A DNA stretch of 20,019 bases from Actinomycetota bacterium (GCA_019347595.1 JAHWLA010000018.1:1-20019), one strand, 5' to 3'; shown: positions 8,293-14,476, counted from the first letter of the stretch. Numbers and translations: made by a program. The notes: generated by a model from the letters alone, not told the origin.

Positions 8293-8340
8293 TTCTCGTC
8301 CCCCGATCGCGCGCTATAGCGCGCGATCGGGGGACCAGAA
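8293..8340 (-). terminator. 48-bp palindromic element, copy 1 (likely clpP terminator)
   Basis: A core of 38 bp (8298-8335) is a perfect palindrome, made of arms of GATCGCGCGC type flanked by five G or C pairs. With one mismatch it extends to TTCT/AGAA at the outer ends, 48 bp in all. On the minus strand it begins 12 bases after the clpP stop, so an intrinsic terminator is likely, but there is no T-tract; it is followed by CGACGGGC. The outer 9 bases on each side and the bases just beyond match the element at 16637-16688, so this is a repeated element rather than a one-off hairpin. Confidence 0.75.
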
Positions 8341-8352
8341 GCGGGAAGGGGC

Positions 8353-8961
8353 TCAGGCGTTGAGCGGTTCGGCCTGGGAGGCGCGCTCGATCACCCTGTC
8401 GACGATGCCGTAGTCACGAGCCTCCTCGGCGGTGAACCAGCGGTCGCGGTCGGAGTCGGCCTCGATGCGCTCGATCGTCTGGCCGGTGTGGAGGGCGATG
8501 CGCTCGGCCATCATCCGCTTCAGGTAGATGATCTGCTCGGCCTGGATGGCGATGTCGGCGGCCTGGCCCTGCACGCCGCCGTGCGGCTGGTGCATGAGGA
8601 TCCGCGAGTGGGGCAGCGCATAGCGCTTGCCCGGGCTGCCCGCGCACAGCAGGAACTGGCCCATGGAGGCGGCCAAGCCCATGCACACCGTGGAGACGTC
8701 GCACGAGATGAACTGCATGGTGTCGTAGATGGCGAGGCCCGCCGTCACCGACCCGCCGGGCGAGTTGATGTAGAGGGAGATGTCGCGCTCGGCGTCCTCG
8801 GCCGCGAGGAGGAGGAGCTGGGCGCAGATCAGGTTGGCGGACGTGTCGTCGACCTGCGTGCCCAGAAAGACGATGCGCTCCTTGAGGAGGCGTTGGTAGA
8901 TGTCGCTGGACCGGTCGCCGGCGATGAACTGGTTGACGGCGGCGGGAAGAGGCTCGGGCAT
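8353..8961 (-). CDS. clpP: ATP-dependent Clp protease proteolytic subunit
   Basis: 202-residue serine peptidase that forms the barrel degrading substrates fed by ClpX/ClpC unfoldases. The full triad is visible: Ser99 (GLAASMGQF), His124 (RILMHQPHGG) and Asp173 (DSDRDRWFTAEEARDYGIVD). SLYINSPGGSVTAGLAIYDTMQ (62-83) is the conserved handle/oxyanion region. The short N-terminus (VNQFIAGDRSSDIYQRLLKERIVFLG) fits the family. The ATG at 8961 gives standard length. It stands alone, transcribed away from tRNA-Leu, with no second clpP, tig or clpX gene in the window, whereas many actinobacteria carry a clpP1-clpP2 operon. It could be an extra paralogue elsewhere complemented. Confidence 0.97.
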   Translation of the reverse strand: MPEPLPAAVNQFIAGDRSSDIYQRLLKERIVFLGTQVDDTSANLICAQLLLLAAEDAERDISLYINSPGGSVTAGLAIYDTMQFISCDVSTVCMGLAASMGQFLLCAGSPGKRYALPHSRILMHQPHGGVQGQAADIAIQAEQIIYLKRMMAERIALHTGQTIERIEADSDRDRWFTAEEARDYGIVDRVIERASQAEPLNA

Positions 8962-9004
8962 GACCCGAGGCTACCGCCGGGCGGCGGTCTATGGTGACGG
9001 TGGC

Positions 9005-9089
9005 GCGGGCGTGGCGGAACTGGCAGACGCGCCGGGTTTAGGTCCCGGTCCCTTCGGGGGTGGAGGTTCGAGTCCTCTCGCCCGCACCA
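9005..9089 (+). tRNA. tRNA-Leu (anticodon UAG)
   Basis: 85 bases including an encoded 3' CCA. The acceptor arms GCGGGCG (9005-9011) and CGCCCGC (9079-9085) pair fully, with discriminator A and CCA at 9087-9089. The anticodon stem CCGGG/CCCGG (9032-9036, 9044-9048) closes loop TTTAGGT, placing TAG at 9039-9041, which reads CUA leucine codons. A long variable arm (CCC-TTCG-GGG) marks a class II tRNA, and the T arm GGAGG-TTCGAGT-CCTCT is standard. TATGGT at 8990-8995 could be its -10 box. The gene is divergent from clpP. Confidence 0.97.
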
Positions 9090-9373
9090 ATGCCAGGACG
9101 GTTGCCGTGCAGGTCGCGGATGGCGTCCGCGATGCGGCGCAACCCCTCGTAGGACGGCGTTGCCCCGATGTGCCAGGCGCCGCAGTAGAAACAGCGGTAC
9201 GGCGACACCCGCTCGCCCCGTCGACGGCGGCGCTCGGCCACCAGCCGGGCGCAGCGCTCCCCGTACGGGCGCTTGCGATCGCAGGACCGGACTATGAGCG
9301 CATCGGTGTCGCGGCTGACACGACGGCGGAGGTCGATCACCGAAGCTTCGATTGACGGGTACGGCTGCGGCAC
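9038..9373 (-). CDS. Small zinc-ribbon-like hypothetical protein, 3' end antisense to tRNA-Leu
   Basis: 111 residues. The core pattern C31-x9-C41 then C61-FY-C64-GAW-H68 (SCDRKRPYGERC ... YRCFYCGAWHIG) resembles small actinobacterial and phage zinc-ribbon proteins with a YRC-xx-C-xxWH signature; the likely ligands are C61, C64, H68 and an upstream Cys. An Arg-rich helix lies between (LVAERRRRRGERV). The GTG start at 9373 is supported by GGGAGG four bases upstream on the minus strand. Residues from about 95 onward (GAGERTRTSTPEG) are read from the antisense strand of the tRNA, a common annotation artefact by itself, so the true functional protein may be only residues 1-94. Function is unknown; nucleic-acid binding is possible. 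Confidence 0.6.
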   Translation of the reverse strand: MPQPYPSIEASVIDLRRRVSRDTDALIVRSCDRKRPYGERCARLVAERRRRRGERVSPYRCFYCGAWHIGATPSYEGLRRIADAIRDLHGNRPGIGAGERTRTSTPEGTGT

Positions 9374-9479
9374 GGCGCCTCCCGATATGCGGTGTTTCCC
9401 TCACTACGTCGGTGCGGCGGATTTCGTCGCGGCAATCGGCGTTTTTCCGAAGAACCACCGCTTCGGCCGACCGCAATGC

Positions 9480-9485
9480 GATACT
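9480..9485 (+). promoter_or_regulatory. Possible -10 element for a leaderless transcript
   Basis: GATACT ends 7 bases before the GTG at 9493, where transcription and translation could start together. No Shine-Dalgarno sequence precedes that GTG. The -35 region is not convincing, so this is tentative. Confidence 0.3.
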
Positions 9486-9492
9486 TCGACGC

Positions 9493-9828
9493 GTGAGAAC
9501 GACGGGTGGGCGGACAGTGGTGGCAGCGGTTGCCCTGGGCGTCGCCCTGTTGAGCGGCGGCGCGGGCGTGGCGGCGGCTGCGCCGGTTCGCGGCGGCGAC
9601 GACCTCTACGTGCGCCGCACGCCGCCGAGCGTGCCCGCCGATCCCGGCGACCCGGGGCGTCCCACGGTGAGAGCCGAGGACGACACGCGCGTGCTCGGCC
9701 GGGTCGTGACGCGCGGGCAGCCGATGCCGATCACCGGCGGCGATGTCGCGGGCCTGGCTGCCATCGGCCTGGGATCGGTGGCGGTGGGCGCCGCGCTGCT
9801 CCGGCGGAGTCGACGCCGGCCGGCGTGA
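9493..9828 (+). CDS. Small secreted protein with LPXTG-like (MPITGG) wall-anchor signal
   Basis: 111 residues. Residues 1-30 are a signal peptide (VRTTGGRTVVAAVALGVALL, ending AAAA). The short exported middle is charged and Pro-rich (RRTPPSVPADPGDPGRPTV). The C-terminus has MPITGG (78-83), a hydrophobic stretch (VAGLAAIGLGSVAVGAALL) and a basic tail RRSRRRPA, the tripartite layout of sortase substrates with Met in place of Leu. Sortase anchoring is therefore inferred; a plain membrane anchor is the alternative. GTG at 9493 is chosen because it starts the signal peptide; upstream in-frame codons give an implausible arginine-rich extension. Its TGA overlaps the GTG of the PLP enzyme. Confidence 0.72.
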   Translation: MRTTGGRTVVAAVALGVALLSGGAGVAAAAPVRGGDDLYVRRTPPSVPADPGDPGRPTVRAEDDTRVLGRVVTRGQPMPITGGDVAGLAAIGLGSVAVGAALLRRSRRRPA

Positions 9829-10835
9829 GCGTCGACGCCCTCGTCACGCCCGCCCTGCTGGTCGACGCCGACGCGCTGGCCCACAACCTGGCGGTGATGG
9901 CGCAGGCATTGCCTGGTGCGCGCATGCGGCCCCACGTCAAGGCGCACAAGTGCACGGAGCTGGCGCGCCAGCAGCTCGCGGCCGGGCACGCGGGGTTCAC
10001 GTGCGCCACCGTGCGCGAGGTCGAGGGGATGGCGGCGGCCGGGCTGGGCGACGACCTGTTGCTGGCGAACGAGGTCGTGGCGCCGGTCGTGGCGAGGCTC
10101 GGCGCGGTGGCGGCGAGCGGCGCGCGGGTGACGGTCGCCGTGGACTCCGAGGCGACGATCGACGCCGCCGTGGCGGGTGGCGTACGCGAGGTGGTGATCG
10201 ATGTGAACGTCGGTCTGCCCCGCTGCGGGTGCCCGCCGTCCGAGGCCGGTCGGCTGGCGGCGTACGCCAGGAGCCGCGGCCTGCGCGTGCGCGGCGTCAT
10301 GGGCTACGAGGGCCACGTCGTCGGCATCGAGGCGCGCGGGGTGCGGGCCGAGTTGGTCGAGGGGTGCATGCAATTGCTGCTGCACGCGGCGGCCGACGTC
10401 GACGGCGACGACGGGTTGGTGTCGGCGGGAGGCACGGGCACCTACGACCTCAACACGTGGGCCACCGAGATCCAGGCGGGCTCGTATGCGTTGATGGACA
10501 CCGCCTACGGCAAGCTCGGCCTGCCGTTCCGCCAGGCGCTCACCGTGCTGGCCACGGTGGTATCGGTCTCCGACGGCTGGGTCGTCGCCGACTGCGGGCT
10601 CAAGGCGTTCGGGATGGACCACGGCAACCCCACGGTGCCGGGCGGGACGGTGTGGTTCTGCTCGGACGAGCACCTCACGTTCGCCCCCGATGCGGCCGGG
10701 CCGATGCGCGTCGGCGACCGGGTGCGGGTCGTCCCTGCCCACGTCGACCCCACCGTCGCCTACCACGAGCGGATGCACCTGGTCGAGGGCGACGCGGTGA
10801 TCGAGACCTGGCCCGTCGACCTCCGCAACTGGTAG
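9825..10835 (+). CDS. PLP-dependent D-threonine aldolase / D-serine dehydratase-like enzyme
   Basis: 336-residue fold-type III PLP enzyme. The N-terminal alanine-racemase-like barrel opens VTPALLVDADALAHNLAVMA and carries RPHVKAHK (35-42), whose K39 is the expected Schiff-base lysine. The C-terminal domain has VVPAHVDPTVAYHERMHLVEG, where H306 and D308 form the HxD metal site of D-threonine aldolases (related D-serine dehydratases use HxC). Mid-protein SAGGTGTYD (about 205-213) is the phosphate-binding type of loop. It probably cleaves or dehydrates a D-3-hydroxyamino acid; the substrate is unproven. The GTG at 9825 overlaps the preceding stop as GTGA, so it is co-translated with the small surface protein despite no obvious functional link. 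Confidence 0.88.
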   Translation: MSVDALVTPALLVDADALAHNLAVMAQALPGARMRPHVKAHKCTELARQQLAAGHAGFTCATVREVEGMAAAGLGDDLLLANEVVAPVVARLGAVAASGARVTVAVDSEATIDAAVAGGVREVVIDVNVGLPRCGCPPSEAGRLAAYARSRGLRVRGVMGYEGHVVGIEARGVRAELVEGCMQLLLHAAADVDGDDGLVSAGGTGTYDLNTWATEIQAGSYALMDTAYGKLGLPFRQALTVLATVVSVSDGWVVADCGLKAFGMDHGNPTVPGGTVWFCSDEHLTFAPDAAGPMRVGDRVRVVPAHVDPTVAYHERMHLVEGDAVIETWPVDLRNW

Positions 10836-10881
10836 CGACGCCCGCTCCGTCGCAGGCCCGCCGGCGTAGTGTCTGCGCGCG

Positions 10882-11576
10882 ATGTTCCGGATCGCCCGCA
10901 ACCGGACCCGGACTCGACGCTGCCATACCTCCTCTGGGTGCCACTCGGGCGCGATCCGCTCGTGCTCAAGGCCAAAGAAACCTGGCCGCGCACCGCCAAG
11001 GTCTACTGCCACCGAGGGGAGTGGCCCGACGACCCGGACATCGTGGAAGAGACGCCGGTGCGGTCGTGCACCCGGCGCAGGGTGGCCATCGATCTCTGCT
11101 GGATCGGTACCGCGAGAACCGCTCGCAGTTCGTGGTGACGACGCTCAAGGGCGGTCGTGAGGGCATCTTCTGGCAGACGGCGAAGACCACGCGGAAGACC
11201 CGACCGGGCATGCGGTTGCCGACCCGTCGCAGCGCCGGCGGCGTCCTCGAGATCGTCGTCGACACCCGCGAGCGGTACGCGTGAAAGTTCGACCGCCAAC
11301 AGGTGACGCTGGCCAAACGGGCGCTGACGGTCGGCGACTACGCCGTCGAGGTGGACGGTGAGGTGGTCGGCGTCGTCGAGGACCGGTGGGCCGACGTCTT
11401 CCGGCTGGCCTACGTGGCGCCGTCGATGGTGGCGGAGATGCTCGCTGCCGCGCAGGTGCGCTACCCCAAACGTGCCGATCGTCTTCTGCGAGAACCGGCA
11501 ACTGGCCCAGGAGTGGGCAGTTCGGTTCCTGGGGGCAGCAGCCGCCTATGCCGACGAGGAAGCGGTCGAACTGTAA
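10882..11576 (+). pseudogene. Decayed ERCC4-domain nuclease gene
   Basis: Concatenating reading frames rebuilds an actinobacterial ERCC4-domain protein: MFRIARN, then PDPDSTLPYLLWVPLG and VYCHRGEWPDDPDIVEETPVRSC in the next frame. It continues LDRYRENRSQFVVTTLKGG and LEIVVDTRERY in a third, through KFDRQQVTLAKRALTVGDYAVEVDGE, to VPIVFCENRQLAQEWAVRFLGAA. Lesions: one base lost near 10902 and one near 11097, TGA at 11282-11284 where Trp is expected (RYA-W-KF), and one extra A near 11468. In addition VVGVVE runs straight into DRWADVF, so the ERK-x3-D catalytic core and about 35-40 residues are missing while GDY remains. Neighbouring genes are intact, which argues against poor sequence quality. 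Family assignment is by remembered sequence pattern. Confidence 0.85.
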
Positions 11577-11596
11577 GCGCAGTAAGGCGCGAGGCC

Positions 11597-11612
11597 GGCC
11601 GGTTCACCGGCC
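11597..11612. terminator. Short hairpin between convergent genes
   Basis: GGCCGG, loop TTCA, CCGGCC. The loop contains the stop codon of the GAF-EAL gene (minus strand) and the hairpin lies 21 bases after the end of the nuclease relic (plus strand). It could end transcription from either side, but the six-pair stem and lack of a T-tract make this weak. Confidence 0.35.
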
Positions 11613-12935
11613 CTGCGTGCACCGTTCCTTCTGTGTGCACCGACTCGACGCCATGACGTCCGTCATCTCCCCTGGGCGTGCCAGGTGGTAGCCCTGTGCA
11701 GCCGTCACACCGAGCGACTCGAGCACACGGAGCTCGCCCGGCGTCTCCACCCCCTCGGCGATGATCGAGCTCCCGATCCTCCCGGCGAAGCCGACCATGG
11801 CGTCGGCCAGCGCCAGCCGCGCCGGGTCGTCGTCGATCCCTCGGGTGATCGACGCGTCCATCTTGATCCACTCGGGCCGGAGCCGAAGGATGTGGCGGAA
11901 GCTGGCGTAACCGGCGCCCGCGTCGTCGACCGCGAGCAGGGCGCCTCGTCGCCGCAGCGGGCGCAGCGCCGCCTCGAGCAGCTCGTAATCGGCGACCGCC
12001 GCGTGCTCGGTCATCTCCAGCACCAGCCGGCTGACGTCGACGCGGGCCACCACATCGTCGAGGACGCCGGCCATGACCGCCTCGGGTGACACGTTGACCG
12101 CGAGGAACGCCGACTCCGGAAGCAGCGAGAGGCCGCGCACCGCCGATCGCACCGCCGCCTGCTCGAGTCGTGCACCGACCCCGATCGAGGCTGCTTCGGC
12201 GAACCAGACATCGGGCGCTCGATAGGGCCGGACATCGAAGCGGGAAAGCGCTTCGACGCCGAGCAGCGCGCCGTCGCGGAGCCCAATGACCGGCTGGAAG
12301 ACCGTCCGCAGCGACCCGTCCACCTCGATCGCCGCGGCAATCCGTTCCTCCACGGCCGCCCGACGGTGCCTCTCGCTCACATCCGCCTCGACGTACGCAG
12401 TCGCCACGTCGGCGAACATGCGGACGATCTCGAGGTCGCGCTGGTTGAGCGATTCGTCGGCGTCGGCGCGGAAGCAGCAGAACGTCCCGTAGACCCGCCC
12501 GTCGGAGAGGACGAGCGGGACGCTGATGTGGCCCCCCACGGGCAGGGCCGCCGTCGCGGGCAATGCCGCCGCCTCGGGAACTCGGCCGGCGTCGACCATG
12601 AGCTGGGGCAGGCGACCGTCGACGACGCGTGCGCAGTAGCTCTCCTCGAGCGGGTCGCTGCCGCCGACGCGCACGGGAGCGCCGGAGGACGCGGCGTCGA
12701 CGTGGCGGAAGACCCGGTCGCCGTCGACGAACTCGGAGATGAACGCCACCTCCATCCGCAGGTGCTCGCGGGCCGCCCGCAGGAGGCGAGGGAGCACCTC
12801 ACGTGCCGGCACGTCCCCGTCGGGGAGAAGCCGATTCATTCCGAGTGCTGCCGTCGCGTCCACGTCTGGTCCTCTCGCAGCGACCGGGCGCACGCCGGCG
12901 GCCACACACTCAACGGCCCCTGTCACGGGCGACAT
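11604..12935 (-). CDS. GAF-EAL protein, predicted c-di-GMP phosphodiesterase
   Basis: 443 residues, cytosolic. A GAF sensor domain (about 40-190) includes ESYCARVVDGRLPQLMVDA and HISVPLVLSDGRVYGTFCCF. An EAL domain (about 205-425) hydrolyses c-di-GMP. Catalytic and metal residues are kept: E228 (GVEALSRF), N281 (VNVSPE), E307 (LEMTEH), D337-D338 (AVDDAGAGYAS), K358 (IKMD), E394 (IAEGVET) and Q414 (QGYHLARP), so it is probably active. No transmembrane segment and no GGDEF domain. The tail repeats CTQ (SSRCTQKERCTQGR) because of a short GTGCACCG direct repeat near the stop. ATG 12935 is preceded by GGGAGGA placed unusually close; ATG 12839 is an alternative start that trims the N-terminus before the GAF. 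Divergent from the CarH-like regulator. Confidence 0.9.
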   Translation of the reverse strand: MSPVTGAVECVAAGVRPVAARGPDVDATAALGMNRLLPDGDVPAREVLPRLLRAAREHLRMEVAFISEFVDGDRVFRHVDAASSGAPVRVGGSDPLEESYCARVVDGRLPQLMVDAGRVPEAAALPATAALPVGGHISVPLVLSDGRVYGTFCCFRADADESLNQRDLEIVRMFADVATAYVEADVSERHRRAAVEERIAAAIEVDGSLRTVFQPVIGLRDGALLGVEALSRFDVRPYRAPDVWFAEAASIGVGARLEQAAVRSAVRGLSLLPESAFLAVNVSPEAVMAGVLDDVVARVDVSRLVLEMTEHAAVADYELLEAALRPLRRRGALLAVDDAGAGYASFRHILRLRPEWIKMDASITRGIDDDPARLALADAMVGFAGRIGSSIIAEGVETPGELRVLESLGVTAAQGYHLARPGEMTDVMASSRCTQKERCTQGR

Positions 12936-12951
12936 TCCTCCCGCGTGAGAT

Positions 12952-12982
12952 TGTCGAGGATTCGCGGCGCGAAACTTCGACA
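12952..12982. promoter_or_regulatory. 31-bp two-tier dyad, candidate operator of the CarH-like regulator
   Basis: Outer half-sites TGTCGA (12952-12957) and TCGACA (12977-12982) flank inner half-sites TTCGCG (12961-12966) and CGCGAA (12968-12973) around a central G, with 3-base spacers on each side. Both tiers are perfectly symmetric. It fills most of the 46 bases between two divergent genes and ends on the A of the regulator's ATG. On the minus strand GACAAT (12955-12950) could be a -10 box, with TCGAAG as a weak -35 box 19 bases upstream, the elongated spacer typical of MerR-controlled promoters. Confidence 0.6.
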
Positions 12983-13833
12983 TGCGAATCAGCGAGGTGG
13001 CGCTGAGGACGGGGGTCAACGCGGCAACGCTGCGGGCCTGGGAGCGCCGATACGGGATCCTGCGCCCCGAGCGAACCGGCGGCGGGCATCGCGTCTACAC
13101 CATGGACGATGTCGCTCGCGTGCGGGCGGTGGCTGTACTGGTGGACGGCGGCATGCGCCCGGCCGCGGCCGCGGAACGCATCTCGGCGAGCGTCGAGGGC
13201 CCGGCGCCCGGCGCGGTAGACGAAGTGCGGGTGCGTCTGTGGGACACGATCGACCGGTTCGACGAGCAGGGGGCGCGCGCATCGCTCGTCGAGGCGGGAG
13301 CGCTGCTCGCCCCTCCCGCGCTGTGCGACGAGGTCCTCGTCCCCGTCCTGCGGCGGCTGGGTGAGGGCTGGCGGGGCAGCCCGCGCAGCATCGCTCGCGA
13401 GCACTTCACCTCCTCGCTCGTGCGGTCGTACCTGGTGTCGATGCTGCCGTCCGCCCACGACCGAGGCCCCACGTGCCTCGCCTTCTGCCCCGAGGGCGAG
13501 CAGCACGACATCGGCCTCCTCATGGCCACCGTGGTCGTCGCCACCACGGGCGCCCGGGCCGTCTTCGTCGGCGGCCACACCCCACGGGCGTCGATCGACG
13601 TGCTGCTGGAGGAGCTCCGTCCCTCGCTGGTGCTCGTGGCCGCCACCACACGGCGGACGGCGGCACGGCTCCTGACCACCTGGCGCAGCCGGCGCGGGCG
13701 ACATGTCGTGGCGGGCGGCGGCGGCTTCCGGGCCGACGACGAGGCGACGTTGCGGGGACCCGTCCACCTCGGCGCGTACGCCGCGCTCCCGGCCGTCGTA
13801 CAGCACGCCATGTCGGCGACGAAACCCCGGTAA
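12982..13833 (+). CDS. MerR-family regulator with CarH/LitR-like B12-binding domain
   Basis: 283 residues. Residues 1-70 are a MerR winged helix (MRISEVALRTGVNAATLRAWERRYGIL, then RTGGGHRVYTMDDV). Residues about 80-155 form a helical cap with W130-x9-E140-H141 (GEGWRGSPRSIAREHF), the signature that encloses adenosylcobalamin in CarH photoreceptors. Residues about 163-280 are a Rossmann B12 fold with E173-Q-H175-D-I-G, supplying the lower axial His. The residue after W130 is Arg, where Thermus CarH has the upper His that forms the light-state bis-His adduct, so light chemistry may differ. In CarH/LitR, AdoB12 promotes tetramer binding to DNA and light releases it. ATG at 12982 has no Shine-Dalgarno and may be leaderless. 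Target genes are probably the divergent EAL gene and itself. Confidence 0.88.
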   Translation: MRISEVALRTGVNAATLRAWERRYGILRPERTGGGHRVYTMDDVARVRAVAVLVDGGMRPAAAAERISASVEGPAPGAVDEVRVRLWDTIDRFDEQGARASLVEAGALLAPPALCDEVLVPVLRRLGEGWRGSPRSIAREHFTSSLVRSYLVSMLPSAHDRGPTCLAFCPEGEQHDIGLLMATVVVATTGARAVFVGGHTPRASIDVLLEELRPSLVLVAATTRRTAARLLTTWRSRRGRHVVAGGGGFRADDEATLRGPVHLGAYAALPAVVQHAMSATKPR

Positions 13834-13853
13834 CCGAACCGTTCGAAATTCTC

Positions 13854-13882
13854 TTGACAACTATTTTTGTCAAAGGCAGTAT
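13854..13882 (+). promoter_or_regulatory. Promoter with embedded operator for the arsR operon
   Basis: TTGACAACTATTTTTGTCAA (13854-13873) is a 20-bp inverted repeat with 7-base arms and a 6-base AT-rich centre. Its left arm is a consensus -35 box TTGACA; CAGTAT at 13877-13882, 17 bases away, fits a -10 box. The predicted start of transcription falls on the GTG at 13889, giving a leaderless mRNA. A repressor bound to the palindrome would block RNA polymerase, and the ArsR protein made from this promoter is the obvious candidate. The segment is strikingly AT-rich for this genome. Confidence 0.72.
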
Positions 13883-13888
13883 GCCCGG

Positions 13889-14476
13889 GTGCGCGACGTG
13901 GACGTGATCGAGAACCCGGCAACGGCGGCGGCCGCGCTCGACCCCATCCGCGCCCGCCTGCTGGCAGAACTGGCCGACACGCCGGCGTCGGCGGCGTGTG
14001 TGGCGGCCCGCGTCGGCCTCCCCCGCCAGAAGGTCAACTACCACCTCAAGACGCTCGAAGCCCACGGCCTCATCGAGCTGGCCGAGGTCCGCATGCGTGG
14101 CGGCATCGCCGAGCGTCTCATGCGGGCGACGGCCGCCAGCTACGTCGTCTCTCCCGCTGCCATCGACGAGACGGGCGCCAGCCCGGAAGAGGTGGGCGAC
14201 CGCCTGTCGGCCCGCTACCTCATCACGCTGGCCGGCCGTGTCGTACGCGAGGTGGGGGCGTTGGCCCGCAAGGCGGACGCCGCGGGCCGCCGCTTCCCCA
14301 CGTTCGCCATCGACACCGAGATCCGTTTCCGTTCCGCCGCCGACCGGGCCGCGTTCGCCGACGAGCTCACCGCCGCGGTCGTCGAACTGGCCGCCCGCTA
14401 CCACCACGACGGCGGCCGCCCCCACCGCCTGGTGGTGGCCGCTCACCCCAAGCCCGCCTCCGAGGAGAACCGATGA
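13889..14476 (+). CDS. ArsR-family winged-helix transcriptional regulator
   Basis: 195 residues. The HTH spans about 15-65 (LDPIRARLLAELADTPASAACVAARVGL, recognition helix PRQKVNYHLKTLEAHGLIEL) followed by a wing (VRMRGGIAERLMRAT). The helix-3 metal-site motif ELCVCDL is absent, with only C37 present, so it is not a classical metal sensor. A C-terminal region (about 100-185) probably dimerises or senses a small molecule. GTG 13889 coincides with the predicted transcription start, and the ATG just upstream (13881) is out of frame and stops quickly. It overlaps the SRPBCC gene as ATGA and likely represses the whole operon. Confidence 0.9.
   Translation: MRDVDVIENPATAAAALDPIRARLLAELADTPASAACVAARVGLPRQKVNYHLKTLEAHGLIELAEVRMRGGIAERLMRATAASYVVSPAAIDETGASPEEVGDRLSARYLITLAGRVVREVGALARKADAAGRRFPTFAIDTEIRFRSAADRAAFADELTAAVVELAARYHHDGGRPHRLVVAAHPKPASEENR

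Noticed and set aside
8298..8335. Palindrome considered as a dif or origin-type site
   Set aside because: Sequence and length do not match XerCD sites, and a related copy at 16637-16688 points to a repeated intergenic element.
9005..9089. tRNA-Leu as an integration site for a mobile element
   Set aside because: No integrase, no repeat of the tRNA 3' end noticed elsewhere in the window, and neighbours look chromosomal.
8829..9476. Minus-strand frame containing GREDSNLHPRRDRDLNP
   Set aside because: This is the well-known false translation of a tRNA antisense strand, and the rest overlaps clpP out of frame.
9605..11012. Minus-strand open frame opposite the PLP enzyme
   Set aside because: No recognisable motif; the plus strand encodes a complete enzyme with active-site residues.
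13835..13845. CGAACCGTTCG 11-bp dyad just after the MerR gene
   Set aside because: Short and not placed relative to a promoter element; too weak to call an operator or terminator.
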